Made by a program: the position numbers and the translations under genes
Assembly: GCF_034344865.1 (NCBI RefSeq)
Contig: NZ_CP133774.1
Location: 3,596,001 to 3,660,000 of the forward strand
Reading direction: 5' to 3'
DNA length: 64,000 bases
From: Pseudomonas sp. 10S4
Lineage (GTDB): Bacteria > Pseudomonadota > Gammaproteobacteria > Pseudomonadales > Pseudomonadaceae
The notes under the pieces: generated by a model
What the model saw: the letters and a program-made list of their open reading frames with translations, nothing else
Databases searched by the model: none
Told to the model about the DNA's origin: nothing
In this document: piece after piece, positions 34,604 to 42,794 of the stretch
Layout of the letters: the number at the start of each line of letters is the position of its first letter
How positions within the stretch are numbered: the stretch's first letter is position 1

Positions 34604-35500
34604 ATGGCCAACGCTTTACCCGACCTGAAACTATTACGCATCTTCGTCAGCGTGGTCCGTCATCAGGGGTTCGCCAACGCCCAGCAAGAGCTCAACCTCT
34701 CGACCTCGGCGATCAGCACTTACATGAGCCAGCTCGAAGCCGCGCTTGGCCTGGTGCTCTGCCATCGTGGTCGCGGTGGTTTCAGCCTGACCAGCAAGGG
34801 CGAGTTGTTCCACCAGGAAACCCTGCGTCTGTTGGGCGAGCTCGAAGGCTTCGAACAATACGCGGCAGCGCTAAAGGGCGAACTGCGCGGCACGCTGAAC
34901 CTCGGCGTCATCGATTCCACTGTCAGCGACAAGGCGTTGCCTTTCGCCGAAGCCATCGGCGCCTACACCCAGGAACACCCGGCCGTGCATTTGCACTTGT
35001 CGGTGATGAGCCCTTACGAACTGCAACTCGGCGTGCAGGACAACCGCCTCGATCTGGCCATCGGCGCGTTCTCCACGCGCATGAGCGGGCTGGTCTATAT
35101 GCCGCTGTACCGCGAACAGCACTGGCTGTATTGCAGCAGTCGGCATCCGCTGTTCACCGAACGGCGGATTCCCGAACAAGTCATCACCCAGCAACGCATG
35201 GTCGGGCGCGGTTACTGGAGCCAGGCGGAACTGGCGCGTCACGGCTTCAAACACAGCGCCGCCACCGTGGAAAGTATGGAAGCCCAATTGATTCTGGTGT
35301 TGTCCGGCGCCTACATCGGCTACCTGCCGGAGCACTACGCCCAGGCTTGGGCCGACAAGGGCGATCTGCGGGTGTTGCTGCCGGCGACGTTCGGCTATCA
35401 GGCACCGTTTTCGATGATCGTGCGCCGTGGCCGAAGCCGCGAACCGCTGATCCAGACCTTCCGCGACTTGCTCAAAGCACAGCTCAACCCGGCTGCTTAA
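34604..35500 (+). CDS. gbuR: LysR-family regulator of guanidinobutyrate use
   Basis: 298 residues: HTH at about 20-45 (FANAQQELNLSTSAISTYMS) and a LysR effector domain from about 92 (GTLNLGVIDSTVSD). It is divergent from gbuA as in P. aeruginosa (PA1422), where GbuR activates gbuA in response to 4-guanidinobutyrate. GGAG precedes the ATG. Confidence 0.85.
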   Translation: MANALPDLKLLRIFVSVVRHQGFANAQQELNLSTSAISTYMSQLEAALGLVLCHRGRGGFSLTSKGELFHQETLRLLGELEGFEQYAAALKGELRGTLNLGVIDSTVSDKALPFAEAIGAYTQEHPAVHLHLSVMSPYELQLGVQDNRLDLAIGAFSTRMSGLVYMPLYREQHWLYCSSRHPLFTERRIPEQVITQQRMVGRGYWSQAELARHGFKHSAATVESMEAQLILVLSGAYIGYLPEHYAQAWADKGDLRVLLPATFGYQAPFSMIVRRGRSREPLIQTFRDLLKAQLNPAA

Positions 35501-35513
35501 AGGAAAAGCAAGC

Positions 35514-36107
35514 ATGTCCAGAATCCAATGCCCGCGCTGCCTGCGCCCACAAACCCATTGCCTGTGTCCGCTGATCCCGAGCCTCGACAGCCGCACCCGG
35601 GTGTTGCTGTTGCAGCATCCCAGCGAAGTGAACCATGCGCTGAACACCGCACGACTAGCGGCGTTGGGATTGCAGAATGCCGAGTTGATCGTGGGTGAAG
35701 TGTTCGAGGATTTGCCGGCGCTGTTGAACCGGCCGGGCTATCAGGCGCGGTTGTTGTTTCCTGCCGAAGAGGCGCGGCCATTGCAGGCTTACGCTGCATC
35801 CGATGAACCGCTGCTGCTGGTGGTTCCGGACGGCACCTGGCGCAAGGCGCGCAAGATGCTGCACCTTAATCCGTTGCTGGCGGCGTTGCCCCGAGTGACG
35901 TTGCTGGATGGAGGTGTGTCGCGCTATCGGTTGCGCAAGGCGCCGGGGCCGGGGGCGTTGTCGACGGTGGAGGCGATTGTGCAGGCGTTGCAGACACTCG
36001 AGGCGCCGATGACGTTTGAGCCGTTGTTAAAACCGTTTGAGGCGTTGATCGAGGGGCAGATTGCGGCGATGGGGGAGGAGACTTACCAAAAAAATCACGG
36101 TGGTTAA
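35514..36107 (+). CDS. DTW-domain protein, probable tRNA-uridine aminocarboxypropyltransferase
   Basis: 197 residues. CPRCLRPQTHCLCPLIP gives the N-terminal cysteine cluster; VVPDGTWRKARKM holds the DxTW motif and RLRKAPGPGALSTVEA the SAM-binding region. E. coli TapT/YfiP of this family makes acp3U in tRNA from SAM. Starts 13 bases after gbuR on the same strand, possibly by read-through, though the functions are unrelated. Confidence 0.87.
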   Translation: MSRIQCPRCLRPQTHCLCPLIPSLDSRTRVLLLQHPSEVNHALNTARLAALGLQNAELIVGEVFEDLPALLNRPGYQARLLFPAEEARPLQAYAASDEPLLLVVPDGTWRKARKMLHLNPLLAALPRVTLLDGGVSRYRLRKAPGPGALSTVEAIVQALQTLEAPMTFEPLLKPFEALIEGQIAAMGEETYQKNHGG

Positions 36108-36112
36108 CAGCG

Positions 36113-36188
36113 AAAAGATCGCAGCCTTCGGCAGCTCCTACGCCGATCTCTGTAGAAGCTGCCGAAGGCTGCGATCTTTTGATCTTTT
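36113..36188. repeat. Inverted REP pair, GATCGCAGCC family
   Basis: AAAAGATCGCAGCCTTCGGC and the inverted GCCGAAGGCTGCGATCTTTT, right after the DTW gene. Confidence 0.9.
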
Positions 36189-36252
36189 CTTTCCCGCATC
36201 GCCTCAGTCCGGGCCTTGAGCGCCGGTTTGAGCAGGTGTCCGACATCATTCC

Positions 36253-36278
36253 CTGTGGGAGCGAGCCTGCTCGCGAAG
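36253..36278. repeat. Single REP half-unit, GTGGGAGCG family
   Basis: CTGTGGGAGCGAGCCTGCTC followed by GCGAAG, without the inverted partner. Confidence 0.7.
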
Positions 36279-36307
36279 AACGATGACGCGGTGCAACTGA
36301 CGGATAC

Positions 36308-38248
36308 TCACATAGGCTCCGGCGGCCCAATCAACCGCCCCATCACCCCAAACAACCCAAGCTCCCTGATCACCTCCAACTCCCCCCGCGTCTCGACCAT
36401 CTCCGCAATCAACGGCAAATCAATGCTGTTAGTCGCCCGGAAAATCGCCTCGATGAACAGCCGCTTATCATTCTGCTCATCAATCCCGCGAATATAGCTC
36501 CCATCAATCTTCAGGTACGCGAGCCCGAGTTGAGTCAAATTGCCGATCTGGCTAAAACGCCCGCCAAAATGCTGCAACCCGATGCGGTAACCGGTGTTGA
36601 GCAAGCTATGGCTCAGGCGCTGCAACTCGTCCGGGGGCGGCAGTTGGCGTTCGTCGATTTCCAGGGTCAGCAGCGGCGCCAGTTCCGGCAGGGAGTCGAG
36701 CGATTGCAGGAGCAGTTGCAACGACTCTGGATTACGCAGGCTGCTGCCGGACAGGCTCAACGCCAGGGGCCAGCGGTTGACAGCGAGGTAGTCGAGGGTG
36801 GCCTCAAGCATGGCCAGGTCGAATCGTGCCGACCAGCCGAGGCGTTCGATCCACGGCAGGAAGTGCCCGGCGGCAATCGCCTTGCCTTCGGGGTCGAGCA
36901 GGCGTGCGAGTACCTTGTGGTGCAGCACTTGGCTGGTGTCGGCGCATTGCACCACCGGTTGGAAATACAGCTGCAATTTGCCGTGGGTCAGGGCGTCGTC
37001 GATCCAGGTACGCCAGTCGTGCTGGGACTGGTTCGGCTCGGTGGTGGAATGATCCAGATGAGCCCACGGCCGCTCGGGGTGCTGCTGAGCCTGGGTCAAG
37101 GCCTGATCAAGGCGCAGCAGGACGTCGCCGGCCGGTTCGCCCGGTTGGTAGGCGACGATGCCCAGGTGCGCCACCGGCATGCTGTCGCTGGCGCCGGTCA
37201 GGCGCAGGTTTTCCAGGGTCGCGCTGATCTCGGCGCACAGGCGTGCGGCGTCTTTGTCGTCCAGGCCTGGGGTCAGCAGACTGAACTCGCCACCGCGATT
37301 GCGCGCCGCCAGCCAGGTGCGCCGCTCCGGGAGTTGCGTCAGGCGTTTCAGGAGTTCGCCGACGGCGCCAATCAACGCGTCGGTGCGCTGGCCGCCCAGG
37401 CGCTGGTTGAGCCCCGCCAGATCGTTGATCCGCACCATCAGCAAGTGGCCGTCGCTGCTCTGTTCGCTGATCAGCAAATGGTCGGCTAATTGCTCATCCA
37501 GCAAGCGCCGGTTCGCCAGCCCCGTCAGGCTGTCCTGGTAGGAGTCAGCCCGCAGCTTTTCACTGCGCGCAGCCTCTTCGGCGAACAGTGCCTTGAGCTT
37601 CTCGACCATCTGGTTCATGGCCAGCACCACTCGTTTCAATTCAGGCGTGCGTGGCAGTTTCGGCAGGCTGAGAAACTCCCGTTTACTGATGGCTTCGGCC
37701 TGCTTGACCATCTTGTCCAGCGGGCGCAATTGCCGGCGCAGCAGCCAGCCGCCGAACATCGCGCTAAGCAGCCCGCACAGCAGCAACCAGACCAGGCTGC
37801 CGAGTGTGCTGTCCCACAATTTGGCCAGGGCGAACTGCGGATTGCTCAACACTTCGACCCGAGCCGCTTGCTCCCAGCCGCGCATGATCAATGCGTCGCC
37901 CCCTTGCGGGTGCAGGTTTACCAGACTGACAAACCAGTCGGGCACACCGTTGATTTTCGCCGGTGCGTCACGTTCTACCAGAACTTGTTCATCGATGATG
38001 TTGACCACCCGGATGCTACTGAAATAGCCACTGTCGAAAATCGAGCTGACCATCAGTTCCATCGTCGCCGGGTCGTCTATCTGCGTCGTCAGCGACAACC
38101 CCAACGCGGTAGCGGCATCCTGGGCGTGGGAGCGCAACTGGCCGAGCATCTGCTCGCGGGAGTTCTCCAGGCCGACAAAAAAACTGCCGCTGAACGCCAC
38201 CAGCAGAAACAGGCAAATGGCGAGAAACAGTTGTTTGCGCAGTGACAT
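36308..38248 (-). CDS. LapD-like c-di-GMP receptor (degenerate GGDEF-EAL)
   Basis: 646 residues, LapD length. TM1 about 8-28; periplasmic LapD/MoxY_N domain to about 150 with Trp125 in RGWEQAARVEV, the residue that holds LapG in LapD; TM2 about 152-172; HAMP with LRRQLRPLDKMVKQAE; GGDEF degenerate (RGGEF); EAL degenerate (KVLAR). So it should bind c-di-GMP rather than make or cleave it, and control a periplasmic LapG-type protease by inside-out signalling. No lapG or adhesin is adjacent. ATG 38248 (MSLRKQLF) is the true start; the open frame above it runs into a REP. Confidence 0.85.
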   Translation of the reverse strand: MSLRKQLFLAICLFLLVAFSGSFFVGLENSREQMLGQLRSHAQDAATALGLSLTTQIDDPATMELMVSSIFDSGYFSSIRVVNIIDEQVLVERDAPAKINGVPDWFVSLVNLHPQGGDALIMRGWEQAARVEVLSNPQFALAKLWDSTLGSLVWLLLCGLLSAMFGGWLLRRQLRPLDKMVKQAEAISKREFLSLPKLPRTPELKRVVLAMNQMVEKLKALFAEEAARSEKLRADSYQDSLTGLANRRLLDEQLADHLLISEQSSDGHLLMVRINDLAGLNQRLGGQRTDALIGAVGELLKRLTQLPERRTWLAARNRGGEFSLLTPGLDDKDAARLCAEISATLENLRLTGASDSMPVAHLGIVAYQPGEPAGDVLLRLDQALTQAQQHPERPWAHLDHSTTEPNQSQHDWRTWIDDALTHGKLQLYFQPVVQCADTSQVLHHKVLARLLDPEGKAIAAGHFLPWIERLGWSARFDLAMLEATLDYLAVNRWPLALSLSGSSLRNPESLQLLLQSLDSLPELAPLLTLEIDERQLPPPDELQRLSHSLLNTGYRIGLQHFGGRFSQIGNLTQLGLAYLKIDGSYIRGIDEQNDKRLFIEAIFRATNSIDLPLIAEMVETRGELEVIRELGLFGVMGRLIGPPEPM

Positions 38249-38434
38249 AAACACGCTCCTTGCTGAGGCGGCTAGCCGTCGCCTACTGCTAACCGTCGTC
38301 GGAGCATTGGCCATCCTGGACGACGCCGACTGCAAGACATGTCTGGCTGCGGGCGCAGATAACAGAAGTCTAGGCGGTGTTTTTGGTGAAGGAGGGTAGG
38401 TCGTCGGACGAGTGGGGCATTGCAGAACTGTTTT

Positions 38435-38567
38435 TGTGGCGAGGGAGCTTGCTCCCGCTCGGCTGCACAGCAGTCGTAAAACCAGCCAGCTCGATGTGTC
38501 AGGGGGAATTGGGTTGAAGGGTTTGGGGTCGCTTCGCAACCCAGCGGGAGCAAGCTCCCTCGCCACA
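38435..38567. repeat. Inverted REP pair, GTGGCGAGGGAGCTTGCTCCC family
   Basis: TGTGGCGAGGGAGCTTGCTC and the inverted GAGCAAGCTCCCTCGCCACA in the 345-base gap 38249-38593. The half next to the LapD-like gene shows no clear promoter motif. Confidence 0.9.
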
Positions 38568-38593
38568 AAAGCTCTTTCACCATAGAGGCGAGA

Positions 38594-38989
38594 TCAAGGC
38601 TTCTGCAGGGTTTTCTGCTTGAGGATGTAAACCGTCACCAGTACCGCACTGGTCAACATAAACCCCCGCGCCCAAGGCAGCGGCACCAGGTAGCAGGAGA
38701 ACAGAATACTCGCCCACATCAAGCCGATGGCGTAGGCCTTGCCCTTGAGCGGGATGCCGTTGCCGTCCAGGTAGTCGCGAATCCACGGCCCAAGGCGCGG
38801 ATGCTCGACCAGCCATTGGTAGAAACGCGGCGAACTGCGGGCGAAACAGGCGGCCGCCAGCAGCAGGAAAGGCGTGGTGGGCAATACCGGCAGGAAAATC
38901 CCGATCACCCCCAACGCTACGCTCAGCCAGCCGATGGCCAGCAGCACGTAGCGCAACACCAGGGAGCGGTTGCCTATGGGGTGGTCCAT
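38594..38989 (-). CDS. DUF454 (YbaN-like) membrane protein
   Basis: 131 residues with three or four hydrophobic helices. The family motif FLPVLPTTPFLLLAAACFA and RSSPRFYQWLVEHPRLGPWI are plain. Inner-membrane protein of unknown role. ATG 38989 has AAGG eight bases upstream. Ten bases after the UPF0149 gene, probably one operon. Confidence 0.88.
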   Translation of the reverse strand: MDHPIGNRSLVLRYVLLAIGWLSVALGVIGIFLPVLPTTPFLLLAAACFARSSPRFYQWLVEHPRLGPWIRDYLDGNGIPLKGKAYAIGLMWASILFSCYLVPLPWARGFMLTSAVLVTVYILKQKTLQKP

Positions 38990-38999
38990 AGGCAAAACC

Positions 39000-39587
39000 T
39001 TAGTGGTGACGTGGCTTGAGGATCGCCGGTTTTTCGTCGGGTGCCTGGCACAGCAAGTAGAGCGCGGTCAGGGCTTCCGGGATCTGCACGATCATATCGT
39101 CCATCAGGTTGGCGTCCTTGGCGATGTCTTCGAACTCAGGCTGTTCGTCGAACAGACCGGAACCGACCATGATCGGCAGCAGCATTTCGCTGACTTCGTC
39201 TTCGGCGGTTTCGAACCAGGCGGCTTCGCGCAGGAACACGCCTTCCATGAAACCGATGCACCAGCCGCGCAGGTCGGAATCATCCGGCTCTTCACCCAGG
39301 TCCAGGTCGCACGGCAGCTCGAACTCTTCGTCGGACGCCAGTTGGCGAGCGATGTGAGCCTTGAGGGCCAGTAGGGTGGATTCGATCGCTTCACGCTCGG
39401 CGTCGTCGGCGTAGTGCGGCTCTTCAGCGAAGAGTGCGTCGATCCATTCACGGTCGGGAACGCTTTCGGAACAGATCGACAGCGCAGTGAGGTAGCCGTG
39501 GGCGGCCACGTAGTCCAGCGCCTCGTCATGCAGTTCATCAGCGTCGAGGAAGACTTGCAGGCGGGTTAGTTGCTCAGCGAAGGACAT
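39000..39587 (-). CDS. UPF0149 (YecA/YgfB-like) protein
   Basis: 195 residues, very acidic and helical: ADELHDEALDYVAAHGYLTA, WIDALFAEEP, DLRGWCIGFMEGVFL. These match UPF0149. Some YgfB proteins modulate amidase expression in P. aeruginosa, but this is the longer YecA-type lacking a visible SEC-C zinc motif. Function unassigned. Confidence 0.8.
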   Translation of the reverse strand: MSFAEQLTRLQVFLDADELHDEALDYVAAHGYLTALSICSESVPDREWIDALFAEEPHYADDAEREAIESTLLALKAHIARQLASDEEFELPCDLDLGEEPDDSDLRGWCIGFMEGVFLREAAWFETAEDEVSEMLLPIMVGSGLFDEQPEFEDIAKDANLMDDMIVQIPEALTALYLLCQAPDEKPAILKPRHH

Positions 39588-39691
39588 TAAAAGCTACCTT
39601 GGGGAATTAAACAGATGCGGGAATTCTAGGCCTTCTTGAGCACTCAGGCCAGCCGCGCGGCATATTTGCAGCCCATGTACGCCACCATTCC

Positions 39692-39779
39692 CTGTTGGAG
39701 CTGCCGAAGGCTGCGATCTTTTGATCTTGTCTTTAAAAGCAAAATCAAAAGATCGCAGCCTTCGGCAGCTCCTACAGGG
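39692..39779. repeat. Inverted REP pair, GATCGCAGCC family
   Basis: TTGGAGCTGCCGAAGGCTGC and the inverted GCAGCCTTCGGCAGCTCCTA between the UPF0149 gene and recQ (divergent), close to recQ's upstream region. Confidence 0.9.
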
Positions 39780-39982
39780 GATCTGCATTTGCCCCTGTGT
39801 GTCTTATCAGCGGCACCCTTTGCCGGGGAGGGCTCGGGTATACTCCCGCGTTTTGTGATGCCCTGCTGGCGTCGCGGCTGAGATGTGAAGCGTCATGCAA
39901 CGCGCACTTACGATTTGTCAGTGCAGCCTGCGTGGTTCTGAACCAGCCTTGCAGGGATGTTTCGGTGATTTTTGGAGTTTTT

Positions 39983-42112
39983 ATGCTCGAACAGGCTCAA
40001 CGCGTCCTCAAGGACATCTTCGGCTACGACAGTTTCCGTGGCCGCCAGGGTGCAATCATTGAGCGCGTGGCCAATGGCGGCGACGCCCTGGTGCTGATGC
40101 CTACCGGTGGCGGCAAATCCCTGTGCTTCCAGGTCCCGGCGCTGCTGCGCGAAGGCCTGGCGGTGGTGGTGTCGCCGCTGATCGCCTTGATGGATGACCA
40201 GGTCGCGACCCTTGAAGAGCTGGGCGTAGCGGCCGCTGCGTTGAACTCGACCCTGAGCGCCGAGCAACAGCGCGATCTGGCCGCGCGGATCAAACGCGGC
40301 GAAGTGAAAATGTTGTATCTCGCGCCCGAGCGTCTGGTGCAGCCGCGCATGCTGGCCTTCCTGCAAAGCCTTGAAATTGCCCTGTTCGCCATCGACGAAG
40401 CGCACTGTGTGTCCGACTGGGGCCACGACTTCCGTCGCGGACTACCTGCAACTGGGCCAGTTGGCGGAGCTGTTCCCCAACGTCCCGCGTATTGCCCTGA
40501 CCGCTACCGCCGATAAGCGCACCCGGGAAGAAATCGTCGATCGCCTGCATTTGCAGGATGCCGAGCGCTTCCTGTCGAGTTTCGACCGTCCGAACATTTT
40601 TTATCGCATCGTCCCCAAGGAACAGCCGCGCAAGCAGTTGTTGGCGTTCCTCGCCGAGCGGCGCAGCGATGCCGGCATCGTTTATTGCCTGTCGCGCAAG
40701 AAAGTCGACGAAGTGGCAGTGTTCCTCAGCGAACAAGGCTTCCCGGCGCTGCCGTACCACGCCGGCCTCGACCAGGCGGTGCGCGTCCCGTCAACCAGTC
40801 CCGGTTCCTCCGCGAGGAGGGCGTGATCATCGTCGCGACCATCGCGTTCGGCATGGGCATCGACAAACCCAACGTGCGCTTTGTCGCTCACCTCGATTTG
40901 CCGAAATCCCTGGAAGCGTATTACCAGGAAACCGGTCGCGGCGGCCGTGATGGCCTGCCGGCGGACGCCTGGATGGCCTACGGCCTGCAAGACGTGGTGA
41001 TGCTCAAGCAGATGCTGCAAAACTCCGAAGGTGACGAGCGCCACAAGCGCCTGGAGCAGCACAAACTCGACGCGATGCTCTCGCTGTGCGAAGAAACCCG
41101 CTGCCGGCGCCAGACGCTGCTGGCCTATTTCGACGAAGACATGCCTGAGCCGTGTGGCCATTGCGACAACTGCGTCGATGGCGTGCAGACCTGGGACGCC
41201 ACCGAGCCGGCCCGTCAGGCGCTCTCGGCGATCTTCCGTACCGGCCAGCGCTACGGCGTCGGGCATCTGGTGGATGTGCTGCTGGGCAAGGACAACGAAA
41301 AAGTCCGCAGCTTTGGCCATCAGCATTTGTCGGTGTATGGCGTCGGCAAGGCGTTGGGGGAGAGTGAATGGCGCTCCCTGTTCCGACAGCTGGTTGCCCG
41401 TGGTCTGGCGGACATCGACCTTGAAGGCTACGGTGGCCTGCGCCTGAGCGACACGTGCCGGCCGCTGCTCAAGGGTGAAGTGACCCTGGAACTGCGCCGC
41501 GATCTCAAGCCGCAAACCACCGCCAAAAGCAGCAAGAGCCCGGCGAGCCAACTGGTCCGTGGCGAAGAACGCGAACAGTGGGAAGCGCTGCGTGCCCTGC
41601 GCCGCAAGCTCGCCGAAGAACACGGTGTGCCGCCTTACGTCATCTTCCCCGACTCGACCTTGCTGGAAATGCTCCGCAGCCAGCCGACCTCGCTGGCGGA
41701 AATGGCCACGGTCAGCGGCGTCGGTGCGCGCAAGCTCGAGCGTTACGGCGAGGCCTTCCTCGAAGTGCTTGGCGGCCAGGTCGAGGCGCCGAAAGTGGTG
41801 GCCGACGTGCGCCACGAACTGATCACCCTGGCCCGGGCCGGCATGACGCCGCTGCAGATCGCCGGTCAACTGCAATGCTCGGAAAAGAACGTCTACACCA
41901 TGCTCGCCGAGGCGATCGGCAAGCAGCAGTTGTCGCTGGAGCAGGCGCTGGACCTGCCAGAAGAGCTGATGGGCGAAATCCAGGACGCGTTCCTCGATGG
42001 CGAAGGCGAGTTACCTCCGGTTGCGGAGATCGCCGCATTGTTCGCCGGTCGGGTGCCGGAAGGGGTTTTGTACTGTGTGCGGGCGGCGTTGCAATCTGAA
42101 TTCGAGATTTAA
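39983..42112 (+). pseudogene. recQ: ATP-dependent DNA helicase RecQ, two compensating frameshifts
   Basis: Motif I PTGGGKSLCF, Ia SPLIALMDDQ and DEAH box IDEAHCVSDWGHDFR are in frame one. An extra base near 40434-40440 moves to frame two (DYLQLGQLAELFPNVP... [15 protein letters not shown]), and a missing base near 40785-40795 returns to frame one ([20 protein letters not shown], then [10 protein letters not shown]). The zinc ligands CRRQ...CGHCDNC, winged helix and an HRDC domain ([20 protein letters not shown]) follow. Restored length about 709, typical of the Pseudomonas enzyme. Acts in recombination and fork repair. GGAG precedes ATG 39983. Confidence 0.92.
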
Positions 42113-42185
42113 CTGACCGAACTCATAGATGTAACGATTCAGTACAGAGCAAGCCTTGCCTATAGTGAAAGGTCATGCTTAGCTG

Positions 42186-42198
42186 ACTAATAATTAGT
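42186..42198. promoter_or_regulatory. Palindrome ACTAAT-A-ATTAGT, candidate MarR operator
   Basis: Perfect 6+6 dyad around one base, 34 bases before the MarR gene start, where a repressor would block its own promoter. Overlaps an AT-rich segment that could contain a -10 region. Confidence 0.45.
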
Positions 42199-42231
42199 TT
42201 TTCTCTATTTCAGTCTAACCATGAGTTTTTT

Positions 42232-42665
42232 ATGCCGTTAACCGATCAACACCGCTTTGGCATGCAACTGGCCCAAATGTCCCGTGGCTGGCGTGCCGAA
42301 CTGGACCGCCGTCTGGCTGGGCTGGGTTTGTCTCAGGCGCGCTGGCTGGTGCTGTTGCACCTGGCTCGCTTCGAGGACGCACCGACCCAGCGGGAACTGG
42401 CACAAAGCGTCGGCGTTGAAGGACCGACCCTGGCCCGACTGCTCGACAGCCTTGAATCCCAGGGTTTGGTGCAGCGCCAGTCGGTGCTGGAAGACCGCCG
42501 GGCAAAAAAATCGTCCTGTGTGCTCCGGCCCGGCCGTTGATCGAACAAATTGAAACCATTGCCACGCAACTGCGCCACGAGCTGTTCGAAGGCGTTGATG
42601 AAGCGGATTTGAAGGTTTGCATGCGGGTTCACGGTCACATCCTGGCCAACCTCGAAAAGTCTTGA
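42232..42665 (+). pseudogene. MarR/SlyA-family regulator, frameshifted at an A run
   Basis: Winged-helix MarR protein: dimer helix MQLAQMSRGWRAELDRRL, recognition region TQRELAQSVGVEGPTLARLL and wing SVLEDRRAKK. At seven A's (42504-42510) the frame breaks; with eight A's it reads RRAKKIVLCAPARPLIEQIE and ends at 42665, about 144 residues. The run A AAA AAA is also a canonical -1 slippery heptamer, so slippage cannot be wholly excluded. Corresponds to PA3341 by position between recQ and the FimV-like gene. Confidence 0.85.
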
Positions 42666-42794
42666 GGCAAAACCTTACGCCGTGTTTTTGAGATACCCCG
42701 TTGGGCAGACTATAAAGAACTACTAGGCAATATCGTGTTCGTACCGGATGTGCGAACGCATACAGGTTGGTTCTGCTTAATCTAAGGGATGCTC

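Noticed and set aside
38249..38566. 106-codon N-terminal extension of the LapD-like protein
   Set aside because: It begins in a REP, is rich in Ser/Pro/Arg, and the known LapD start coincides with the ATG at 38248.
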